A stretch of DNA of 64,000 bases from JBEVJC01 sp040510375 (GTDB lineage Bacteria > Bacteroidota > Bacteroidia > Chitinophagales > Chitinophagaceae). The DNA lies in contig JBEVJC010000034.1 of assembly GCA_040510375.1 (NCBI GenBank), positions 186,001 to 250,000 of the forward strand. The letters run 5' to 3'. A program made the position numbers and the translations under genes. Position 1 is the first letter of the stretch. Each line of letters starts with the position of its first letter. Positions 34,592 to 42,344 of the stretch are shown here, piece after piece. Under the pieces are notes generated by a model. It was not told where the DNA came from and searched no databases. It worked only from the letters and a program-made list of their open reading frames with translations.

Positions 34592-36061
34592 ATGAAAACA
34601 AGAAGAGGTTTATCATATCGGTCGATGCAATTGGTTTTCAGTTTAACCCTGTTTCTTTTATTGGCCGGTTGTAGTCAGGGTGGTTCTGATGAAGATAATA
34701 CCCCGCCGCCACCCCCGACGGTTGACCCTGCGAGTGATGTTGAGTACTGGCTTACCAGGGGTAACGAATTGGTAAAACTCCGGAAACAGGCAGTTGGTCT
34801 TTTATTTAATACCACTGCGAATACAGATGCTACAATAACGGTCGACGAAACAGCAACCTTCCAGACAATCGATGGATTTGGTTATACGTTAACCGGCGGC
34901 AGTGCCGAGGTGATCAACTCACTGGTGCCTGCCAAAAAGCAGGAACTTCTGCAGGAACTTTTCGGAACAGGGGGTGATGCAATCAAGGTCAGTTACCTGC
35001 GCGTAAGCATCGGTGCTTCGGATCTGAGTTCATCCACCTTTACGTACAATGATCTGCCAGTTGGAGAGACGGATCAAGCACTCAACAATTTTTCCCTTTC
35101 ACAGGACCTGATCAATGTTGTTCCATTACTAAAAGAAATCCTGGCCATCAATCCGCAGATCAGGATACTGGGAAGTCCATGGTCGGCACCCCTGTGGATG
35201 AAAGATAATAACAGTTTTATTGGTGGCAGCCTCAAACCGGAGTATTATGATGTGTACGCGAGATATTTCGTGAAGTATATCCAGGAAATGAAAGCGAACG
35301 GAATTACAATTGATGCCATTACTCCGCAGAACGAACCACTGCACGGTGGTAATAACCCCAGTATGGTCATGACGGCCGCACAGCAGGCAGAGTTTATCAA
35401 AACCAACCTGGGGCCGGCTTTTCAATCGGCCGGACTCAGCACCAGGATCATCATATATGACCACAACTGCGACCATGCCGATTACCCGATTGAAGTATTA
35501 AACGACCCTGCTGCAAAAGTATTTATCAATGGATCGGCCTTCCATCTTTATAACGGCAATATTAATGCTCTTTCCTATGTTCATAGTCAGCATCCGGATA
35601 AAGCTGTCTATTTTACGGAGCAGTATACTCCATCAAACGGAGGATTTGAAGGTGACCTGAAATGGCACCTGAAAAATGTGATCATTGGTTCTACCCGGAA
35701 CTGGAGCCGCGTTGCTCTGGAGTGGAACCTGGCAAATAACAGTTCATTTGGACCAAATACCCCGGGCGGGTGTACCGTATGTAAGGGTGCCATCACCATA
35801 CCCGGTTCAGGTTCTTACGTAAAAAATGTAGGGTATTACATTATTGCACATGCTTCCAAGTTTGTACCTCCGGGATCAATACGGATCGGTTCCAATGTAT
35901 TTGGTGATCTTAACAATGTAGCGTTCCTCACTCCAGCCGGGAAAAAAGTATTGATTGTAGAAAACGACGGGGATACGGAACAACGATTCAATATCAAATC
36001 AAACAATAAATGGGTGAACGTAACGCTTCCGGGTGGAAGTGTAGGCACATTCGTCTGGTAA
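34592..36061 (+). CDS. GH30 glucanase lipoprotein 1
   Basis: A 489-residue enzyme with lipoprotein signal (LLLAGC, Cys27) and an acidic/polyproline linker (DEDN then PPPPP) that would hold it away from the membrane. The (beta/alpha)8 GH30 domain plus beta side domain shows QTIDGFGYTLTGGSAE, acid/base E248 in TPQNEPL, nucleophile E343 in YFTEQYT, and PWSAPLWMKDNNS. It belongs near GH30 subfamily 3 beta-1,6-glucanases by layout (inference). It is probably surface-exposed and endo-acting. Confidence 0.9.
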   Translation: MKTRRGLSYRSMQLVFSLTLFLLLAGCSQGGSDEDNTPPPPPTVDPASDVEYWLTRGNELVKLRKQAVGLLFNTTANTDATITVDETATFQTIDGFGYTLTGGSAEVINSLVPAKKQELLQELFGTGGDAIKVSYLRVSIGASDLSSSTFTYNDLPVGETDQALNNFSLSQDLINVVPLLKEILAINPQIRILGSPWSAPLWMKDNNSFIGGSLKPEYYDVYARYFVKYIQEMKANGITIDAITPQNEPLHGGNNPSMVMTAAQQAEFIKTNLGPAFQSAGLSTRIIIYDHNCDHADYPIEVLNDPAAKVFINGSAFHLYNGNINALSYVHSQHPDKAVYFTEQYTPSNGGFEGDLKWHLKNVIIGSTRNWSRVALEWNLANNSSFGPNTPGGCTVCKGAITIPGSGSYVKNVGYYIIAHASKFVPPGSIRIGSNVFGDLNNVAFLTPAGKKVLIVENDGDTEQRFNIKSNNKWVNVTLPGGSVGTFVW

Positions 36062-36129
36062 CAACGTGATTTACGGATCACTTCAACCAGCCTTTCTTAC
36101 TTTATGATTTAATTTTTTTCGAAGCATGT

Positions 36130-37317
36130 TTACCTGGCAGACATTACGTGGGATGAATCATTATAAACCGCTATCCGGTGTGTACGTAACATATACAGCA
36201 GACTCCCGCTTCCGCTCTTAAATTCGAGTTTTTTGGAAGCCTGCAATGGCATATGGCAATTGATGCAGGCAGCCGCATTGTTCTTTAAACTTGTTGCATG
36301 GGATGATTTATCATGACAAGCCATACATTTTGTTACGAAGACTGACTGGCTTTCAGGAGATGGTCCGTGTGAATCATGGCAGGACTGACAGGTCATCTGG
36401 CTGGCGCGGTAACATTTACTGGCCGCAAGCAGCTGCATCTGTTTTCCATGAACATCCGGTTCATTCCTGGCATTGCCAAAAGAGGGGATAATATAATTCG
36501 CCAGTGTATCGCCAGGCCTGAATCCAAAAATTTCCCGTTGCATATCCATATCGTTACCGGAATGACAGGATGCACAAAGATCAACCTTTTGCTGCCGGGT
36601 GAGGGTGTTAATGGAAGTTATGAACCTGGACTTCTTTTCGTCGGGGTATTCTTCATGGAAACGGACATGATCAATTGAAGGGCCATGACATCTTTCACAA
36701 TCTATTCCATATATAATGGAGGAAGGGTCTATCTTTTCAATCACCTGCATCGGCCCTGAAGGTATTTCCTGTTTGCTGGCATAGGAAGCGTGACATTCAA
36801 GACACCTGCTGAGGATCGGCCGTTTGAAATAGGGTGACGATACCGGAAATCCCGGACTATTGGTCCAACTATTGTTTTCGCTGAGGTATGTTAGAGGTAA
36901 CTGCATCAGCTGACCGTCTTTCCAGTTTGCGTAACTCTGCGCTTTTTCACCCGATCCAATGGTAAGCTGCATCTGTTCGGAGCGGTTGGGCTGACCGGCG
37001 TGATGCCAGGTCTGGTAAAAGTCCATCCCTAGTTTTTCTGCAGTAACGGAACTGGAGTCGTCATATCGGAATGACCGGTTGGCGGAGGAAAGAAAAGATC
37101 CCATTTCACCCGTAGAAACCAGTCCCGAGGTTTTGTTATGACTGGAATGGATATATGAATCCGCTACCCCCTTATGGCATGTCATACACGCCGCAGACCC
37201 TGCATAATATTTTCCGCGCGGATCTGAAGATGTATTAACTCCCCCACTGCATTTGATAAACAACGCAGCAATTGAAGTAAGGAAGGCAAGGACAAACATT
37301 ATCTTGATATGGGGCAT
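36130..37317 (-). CDS. Seven-heme c-type cytochrome
   Basis: A 395-residue exported protein with seven CxxCH heme motifs: CMTCH, CLECH, CERCH, CASCH, CQSCH, CMACH and CINCH. The N-terminal hydrophobic segment (about 5-22) ends IKCSGG, possibly a weak lipobox. Spacing and flanking text resemble the multiheme cytochrome c554 / doubled-CxxCH family. It runs on the opposite strand between two GH30 genes and is not obviously part of the glycan pathway. It could serve respiration or redox exchange. A TATCTTAG box lies just 4 bases upstream of its start. Confidence 0.88.
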   Translation of the reverse strand: MPHIKIMFVLAFLTSIAALFIKCSGGVNTSSDPRGKYYAGSAACMTCHKGVADSYIHSSHNKTSGLVSTGEMGSFLSSANRSFRYDDSSSVTAEKLGMDFYQTWHHAGQPNRSEQMQLTIGSGEKAQSYANWKDGQLMQLPLTYLSENNSWTNSPGFPVSSPYFKRPILSRCLECHASYASKQEIPSGPMQVIEKIDPSSIIYGIDCERCHGPSIDHVRFHEEYPDEKKSRFITSINTLTRQQKVDLCASCHSGNDMDMQREIFGFRPGDTLANYIIPSFGNARNEPDVHGKQMQLLAASKCYRASQMTCQSCHDSHGPSPESQSVFVTKCMACHDKSSHATSLKNNAAACINCHMPLQASKKLEFKSGSGSLLYMLRTHRIAVYNDSSHVMSAR

Positions 37318-37598
37318 GCTCTAAGATAGAAAATAAATAAACGGAAGATCAGGTTGAGATAATTTATAAAAGGGTTTTTAAGACTGCGTCCTTTTTCTAT
37401 CTTTATGCTCCTGACATTTTCCTGATACGTGCGTGTATTAAACGGAGGATGCTGAAGGAGTGACAGGTATTTGTCAGTAATTTTCCCGGAGTCATCGACC
37501 GGTCAGTAAAGCCGTGGTAAACGGGAATACCTGGTCCTGACCACAGAGAAAAAAGATTTCTTTTTTATTATAATGATTGCATCACCCTCCTAAACAAA

Positions 37599-39083
37599 AT
37601 GCCAGTGCGAAAACTTTTATTTGCAGCAGGAATACTATTCCTGGCTTCCTGTTCCGAAACAAAGAGCGATTCCCGGACCACAGCTCCAAATGAGGAAAAA
37701 CCAATTCCATTTACTACCGAAGGTAAGCGGGTGTTGGTCTACACAACTGCCGACAGCAGCGATCTCCGGCTGACACTCACAGATACGCTTGGTTTCACGG
37801 AAATGGGCCAGCCTGCAGAAACGCAGCTTTGTGTGTTCGTGGATCCGGGTAAGACGTATCAGAGTTTCTTCGGAATCGGTGGCGCACTGACGGACGCTTC
37901 AGCAGAAACCTTTTATAAATTACCAAAGGCCAGGCAGCAGGAATTGCTCAAAGCTTATTTTGATAAAAAAGACGGTATCGGTTATACCATTGCCCGGACC
38001 AATATCAATAGCTGCGATTTCAGTTCTGGCAGTTATGACTATGTGGACAGTAATGACCGCGACCTGAAAACGTTCAATATTGAACACGATCGTAAATACA
38101 AGATTCCCTTTATCAAAGAAGCCACAGCTGCGGCGGGGGGAAAGATCAATCTGTTTGCAAGTCCGTGGAGCCCGCCTTCCTGGATGAAGGATAATAACAG
38201 CATGTTGCAGGGTGGTAAACTCAAACCTGAATTTTATGATAGCTGGGCGATGTACTACACGAAGTTTATCGAAGCATATGAGAAGGAAGGAATGCCTGTG
38301 TGGGGAATCAGTGTACAGAATGAGCCAATGGCAAAGCAACGCTGGGAAAGCTGTATTTATACAGCAGAGGAAGAAAGGGATTTCCTGAAGAAACATCTGG
38401 GTCCCACCATGGAGAAACAGGGATTCAAGGATAAAAAAATTGTGGTCTGGGATCATAACCGCGACCTGATTTACCAACGTGCCCAAACCTATTTCGAAGA
38501 TGCCGAAGTGGCAAAATATGCATGGGGAATCGGGTTTCACTGGTATGAGGACTGGAGTGGTGGACAACCCATGTACGAAAATGTGAAACTGGTTCACGAA
38601 GCATATCCCGACGAAAATCTTTTATTTACCGAAGGTTGTAATGAACGTTTTGATGACAAACAATATATGGCCTGGAGATTAGGGGAACGATATGGCCGTT
38701 CCATGATCAACGATTTTAATAATGGAATGGTGGGTTTTACTGACTGGAATATCCTGCTCGACCAGACAGGTGGACCAAACCATGTTGGCAATTTTTGTTT
38801 CGCTCCAATTCATGGTAATACCAGTACCGGTGAACTCATTTATACAAATGCCTATTATTATATCGGACATTTTTCAAAATTCATACAGCCGGGTGCAAGA
38901 AGGATCAGCAGTTCTGCCAGTCGCAGCCAGTTACTGACCACAGCATTCCGTAATCCTGATGGAACCACGGTTGTGATTGTGATGAACCAGGGTAATATCA
39001 AATCGCCTTATCACCTCTGGATAAATGGAAAAGCAGCAGAGTTGGTCACAAGGCCCCATTCAATTGCAACGTTGGTGTTTTAA
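37599..39083 (+). CDS. GH30 glucanase lipoprotein 2
   Basis: A 494-residue GH30 enzyme with lipoprotein signal (LFLASC, Cys18). Motifs: SFFGIGGALTDASAETF, SPWSPPSWMKDNNSM, acid/base E242 in VQNEPMAKQRWESC, nucleophile E345 in LLFTEGCNER and a beta side domain at the C-terminus (RSQLLTTAFRNPDGTTVVIVMN). It is more canonical than the first GH30 and diverges from it outside the catalytic motifs, so the two probably have different chain-length or position preference. It is separated from the rest of PUL2 by the minus-strand cytochrome but is likely part of the same system. Confidence 0.92.
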   Translation: MPVRKLLFAAGILFLASCSETKSDSRTTAPNEEKPIPFTTEGKRVLVYTTADSSDLRLTLTDTLGFTEMGQPAETQLCVFVDPGKTYQSFFGIGGALTDASAETFYKLPKARQQELLKAYFDKKDGIGYTIARTNINSCDFSSGSYDYVDSNDRDLKTFNIEHDRKYKIPFIKEATAAAGGKINLFASPWSPPSWMKDNNSMLQGGKLKPEFYDSWAMYYTKFIEAYEKEGMPVWGISVQNEPMAKQRWESCIYTAEEERDFLKKHLGPTMEKQGFKDKKIVVWDHNRDLIYQRAQTYFEDAEVAKYAWGIGFHWYEDWSGGQPMYENVKLVHEAYPDENLLFTEGCNERFDDKQYMAWRLGERYGRSMINDFNNGMVGFTDWNILLDQTGGPNHVGNFCFAPIHGNTSTGELIYTNAYYYIGHFSKFIQPGARRISSSASRSQLLTTAFRNPDGTTVVIVMNQGNIKSPYHLWINGKAAELVTRPHSIATLVF

Positions 39084-39088
39084 GTCGT

Positions 39089-39134
39089 GCTGAATGAAGG
39101 ACATCAAACTTGTGTCAGGTGTCCTTCATTCAGC
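39089..39134 (+). terminator. Long inverted repeat after GH30
   Basis: A perfect 15-base inverted repeat (GCTGAATGAAGGACA / TGTCCTTCATTCAGC) with a 16-base loop begins 6 bases after the GH30 stop. It is followed only by TATTTCT, so it may act as a terminator or an mRNA 3' end stabiliser. Confidence 0.65.
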
Positions 39135-39169
39135 TATTTCTACACAACTTATCGAGGCAATATGCAATT

Positions 39170-39256
39170 TAGAGATGGTGCCCCGGGCGGTACCTTCTAT
39201 TATGTGATCGGTCGGGTTATTAATGCGTGCCCCGGGTGGATTTATTTTATATCAAA
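39170..39256 (-). repeat. Weak tandem duplication around the paaE 3' end
   Basis: On the minus strand the block CCCGGGGCAC and some flanking bases just after the paaE stop recur 49 bases further on. The shared core is only about 10-13 bases, so this is a weak instance of the gene-end repeats described in the findings. Confidence 0.35.
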
Positions 39257-40321
39257 ATCAATCACCAGTCTTGGCGACCGGGGGTGGCTCTGGCAGGTGA
39301 GGATATAACCTTGTTCAACCTCCTCATCTTCCAGGCCCCAATGAACGTCCATACTGACAGAACCCTCAAGCAGCCTGGCTTTGCAGGTACAACAAACACC
39401 ACCCTTACATGCGTAGGGCAGGTCGGCACCTTCATTCAGTGCCGCTTCCAGTACCGAAGTGCCGCTGCCAAGCGGTTGTTCAAAGTCGAACGAACGCCCA
39501 TCGATCCTGATGGTGATCTTACTATTGGAAACCGTTTCAGTGAGTGGATCCAAAACGGGTAGCGCATTTTTAATTTGTCCCGGAGTGGTAAACAATTCGA
39601 AATGGATTTTTTTTGACTCGATACCGCTCGCTGTCAGGTAGTCCTTTATTGTAAAAATCATTTCTTCCGGTCCGCAGATAAAAAAATCATCGACAGAAGC
39701 ATAGTCAAGTAAACTGTTCAGTTCATCAAGTTTCAATTCACCGATCCGGCCGTAATTAATGGCTGTATCTGTCCGCTCGCGGCTCAGCACATGCACCAGG
39801 TTAAACCGTTTCATATAGCGGTTTTTAAGGCCCTCCAATTCTTCAAAAAATATAATTGAATTACGCGACCGGTTGCCATACACCAGTGTAAACGAACTAA
39901 GCGGTTCAGTGGCAAGGGTTGTTTTGATCAGTGATAATACAGGAGTAATTCCACTGCCTGCAGCAAAGGCGAGATAATTCTTTTTTTGCTGAGGGTCGAG
40001 CCGGGTATTAAAGTTGCCAACGGGCTGCATCACCTCGATCACATCACCCGGTTTGAAATTCTCATGTGCGAAGATGGAGAACAGGCCGCCCTCCACTTTT
40101 TTTATCGCAACCCTCCATTCATTATCGAGCGGTGAGCTGCAGATGGAATAGGTACGACGAATCTCCTGGTCGTTGATCCGGACGCGCATGGTGAGGCTCT
40201 GTCCCTGTTTATATAAAAAGTCGTTGCGAAGGTTTTCAGGCACTTCAAAACTAACTGTTACGCAATCTGCGGTTTCTTTTTTAATCTCCCGGATGCGGAG
40301 CGGATGAAAATGAACGGACAT
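39242..40321 (-). CDS. paaE: Phenylacetyl-CoA epoxidase reductase subunit PaaE
   Basis: A 359-residue electron-transfer protein. FAD domain with RRTYSICS; NAD(P)H domain with AAGSGITPVLS and FFICGPEEM; C-terminal plant-type [2Fe-2S] ferredoxin domain with PYACKGGVCCTCKA and a distal Cys in YILTCQ, giving the C-x4-C-x2-C...C set. It passes electrons from NADPH to the PaaA diiron centre. The paaABCD operon is 26 kb away, so the complex is encoded at two places. A TetR gene lies upstream on the same strand, separated by a tandem-repeat region. Confidence 0.92.
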   Translation of the reverse strand: MSVHFHPLRIREIKKETADCVTVSFEVPENLRNDFLYKQGQSLTMRVRINDQEIRRTYSICSSPLDNEWRVAIKKVEGGLFSIFAHENFKPGDVIEVMQPVGNFNTRLDPQQKKNYLAFAAGSGITPVLSLIKTTLATEPLSSFTLVYGNRSRNSIIFFEELEGLKNRYMKRFNLVHVLSRERTDTAINYGRIGELKLDELNSLLDYASVDDFFICGPEEMIFTIKDYLTASGIESKKIHFELFTTPGQIKNALPVLDPLTETVSNSKITIRIDGRSFDFEQPLGSGTSVLEAALNEGADLPYACKGGVCCTCKARLLEGSVSMDVHWGLEDEEVEQGYILTCQSHPRSPRLVIDFDIK

Positions 40322-40395
40322 GTTTCCGTGTTTAAGATGAACAATCGTTAAAGCAGCTAGCGGAGGTTGTCCAGGCCGGGGCCTGTTTAGTTTGC

Positions 40396-40660
40396 AGTCG
40401 TTTATCGGTCATGGCCGTCAAACATTATTTAATCAGATCGCAGACATTTGTATCACGGCATCAAACATGATTCAGTTATCTGTAGTCGTTTATCTTCAGG
40501 GCCATTAACCATTCAATCAGATCGCAGACGTTTGTATCACGGCATCAAACATGATTCAGTTATCTGTGGTCGTTTATTTTCAGGGCCATTAACCATTCAA
40601 TCAGATCGCAGACATTTGTATCACGGCAGCGGTCGTTTATCTGCGAAGGCCGTCCACCAT
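40396..40660 (-). repeat. 84-base tandem repeats echoing the TetR gene end
   Basis: Three copies of a unit ending (gene sense, minus strand) in GGCC...GATAAACGAC follow the TetR stop codon. The same block is the gene's own last codons plus stop (GGCCTTCGCAGATAAACGAC). On the plus strand copies of GTCGTTTAT start at 40397, 40485, 40569 and, in the gene itself, 40632. Spacings are 88, 84 and 63 bases; the last lacks a 21-base block. The two central units are nearly identical. This fills the 315-base gap between the TetR gene and paaE. Confidence 0.85.
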
Positions 40661-41224
40661 GATCATAATCATGTTTTCTTCCAGCTCTTCGGCATTGATT
40701 TTAGCCTTGCTGCGGTGCCAGCTCTCAATGCCGCTGACGGCATGGAGCATTACAAGGACCGCTGTTGCTGCATCTATTTCTTTAACCTCCTTGCGGGTGA
40801 TCCCTTCTTCAATGATCCCGGCAAAACGTTTGCGGTAATTACGGCGTTGTGAACGGATATTCGAAAGAAAGGGATCTTCCAGGTGTTTCCATTCGCGGTC
40901 CGTTACATATACCTCTTCATATTTTTCGATCATCTGTTTGATATGGAAACGGAGAAGGCTTTCGATCTTTTTAATAGAAGCCTGTTCGGACGATTCAATG
41001 CTGTCAATATTTGTGTTAAAACGGTTTGCCACATCGAAACAGATTGCTTCCAGGATTTCATTCTTGGAACGGATATGGTTGTAGAGGCTGGCTGCCTCGA
41101 TACCAACGGATTCTGCCAGGTCGCGCATAGACGTAGCCGCGAAGCCTTTTTCCCTGAACATGATCGCCGCTTTTTGCAGGATAAGATCTTTTTTTGACGC
41201 TTTCTTTCTAGCTGCTTTTGCCAT
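40637..41224 (-). CDS. TetR-family transcriptional regulator
   Basis: A 195-residue repressor-type protein from the ATG at 41222-41224. The N-terminal helix-turn-helix (about 12-58) reads ILQKAAIMFREKGFAATSMRD and AESVGIEAASLYNHIRSKNE, standard for TetR. The C-terminal ligand domain is unspecific. Being directly upstream of paaE on the same strand, it is a candidate regulator of phenylacetate degradation, as PaaR-type TetR proteins are in other bacteria (inference). The N-terminus is Lys/Ala-rich (AKAARKKASKK). Confidence 0.9.
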   Translation of the reverse strand: MAKAARKKASKKDLILQKAAIMFREKGFAATSMRDLAESVGIEAASLYNHIRSKNEILEAICFDVANRFNTNIDSIESSEQASIKKIESLLRFHIKQMIEKYEEVYVTDREWKHLEDPFLSNIRSQRRNYRKRFAGIIEEGITRKEVKEIDAATAVLVMLHAVSGIESWHRSKAKINAEELEENMIMIMVDGLRR

Positions 41225-41305
41225 GTCCAAATATAAACAGTTCTGACAATTCGCCCGTTACGTAAATTTCCATGGTCCAGCCGGACGATAGTCTTATAAA
41301 TTACT

Positions 41306-41313
41306 TAGGTTTG
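41306..41313 (+). promoter_or_regulatory. Possible -7 box of the PfkB gene
   Basis: TAGGTTTG matches TAnnTTTG exactly and lies 77 bases upstream of the kinase gene. No convincing -33 element was found. Confidence 0.35.
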
Positions 41314-41390
41314 CACGCTTTCAGGCCGGTGCACTGACCAATCAGCCGCCCTGGGGATCTTATTCAGTTTTTAATCCTAAAACTTCGTTC

Positions 41391-42314
41391 ATGTCGTTGA
41401 TCGTTATCGGAACCATGGCATTTGATGCAATCGAAACCCCTTTTGGTAAAACAAACCAGATCGTTGGTGGCTCCGCCCTGTACGTAGCCTATGCTGCAAG
41501 CCAGTTTGTTAAACCAGTCCACCAGGTGTCCATAATCGGTTACGACTTCCCCGAAGAGGAACTCTCGGAATTAAAAAGCCGCGGTGTTACCATGGAGGGA
41601 GTTGAGCGCATAGCAGATAAAAAATCCTTCTTCTGGAGCGGTCGTTATCATGAAGACATGAACACCCGCGATACGCTGGTTACCGACCTGAATGTACTGG
41701 CAGATTTTAATCCACAAATCCCTGAATCATACCAGTGTTCAGAATTCCTGATGCTCGGAAACCTGGTGCCTGCTGTTCAACTTAGTGTGATCAGGCAACT
41801 TCGTAAAAGGCCAAAGCTGATCGTTATGGACACGATGAACTTCTGGATGGAAGTGGCGATGCCGGATCTCCAGGAAGTGCTTGGACATGTAGATCTCCTG
41901 ATGGTCAATGATGCAGAAGCAAGACAACTCAGTGGTCAGTTCTCCCTTGTTAAGGCCGCCAGGTCAATCATGGAAATGGGACCCAAATACCTTATCATAA
42001 AAAAAGGAGAACACGGTGCCCTCCTGTTCCATGGTGAAAATGTTTTCTATGCACCTGCGCTTCCGCTGGAAGAAGTATTTGACCCCACCGGTGCCGGTGA
42101 TACCTTTGCAGGCGGCTTTATCGGCCACCTGGCACGTACCGGCGATATCTCTTTCGAGAACATGAAACGCGCTATCATCGTGGGTTCTGCAATGGCAAGT
42201 TTCTGCGTAGAAAAATTCGGTCCTACCAGGATGAAGGAAATCACGAAGTCCGATATAGAACGTCGTATCCAGCAATTCAAAGAACTTTCCAATTTCGAGA
42301 TCGAACTGGTTTAA
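41391..42314 (+). CDS. PfkB-family carbohydrate/nucleoside kinase
   Basis: A 307-residue ribokinase-fold kinase. N-terminal glycine-rich motif (NQIVGGSALYVAYAAS) and the C-terminal signature DPTGAGDTFAGGFIG, with the catalytic Asp in GAGD. The lid and substrate residues do not point clearly to one sugar; adenosine-kinase-like and ribokinase-like members both fit. Soluble and cytosolic. It is convergent with the lamin-tail gene, with 30 bases between stops. Confidence 0.9.
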   Translation: MSLIVIGTMAFDAIETPFGKTNQIVGGSALYVAYAASQFVKPVHQVSIIGYDFPEEELSELKSRGVTMEGVERIADKKSFFWSGRYHEDMNTRDTLVTDLNVLADFNPQIPESYQCSEFLMLGNLVPAVQLSVIRQLRKRPKLIVMDTMNFWMEVAMPDLQEVLGHVDLLMVNDAEARQLSGQFSLVKAARSIMEMGPKYLIIKKGEHGALLFHGENVFYAPALPLEEVFDPTGAGDTFAGGFIGHLARTGDISFENMKRAIIVGSAMASFCVEKFGPTRMKEITKSDIERRIQQFKELSNFEIELV

Positions 42315-42344
42315 CACCCAGTCCGACAGGGAATCAGGAATTTT

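Noticed and set aside
40397..40640. CRISPR array in the repeat region between paaE and the TetR gene
   Set aside because: Units are tandem without unique spacers, are 84 bases long and share the TetR gene end; no cas genes are nearby.
40448..40852. Plus-strand reading frame with a repeated 28-residue unit upstream of paaE
   Set aside because: The protein repeat is a by-product of the 84-base DNA repeat (84 is divisible by 3), and its 3' half is antisense to the TetR gene. No family resemblance or start signal supports it.
41228..41235. TATATTTG as the -7 box of the TetR gene
   Set aside because: It lies only 3 bases from the preferred ATG and has no -33 partner, leaving no room for a transcription start that keeps the start codon.
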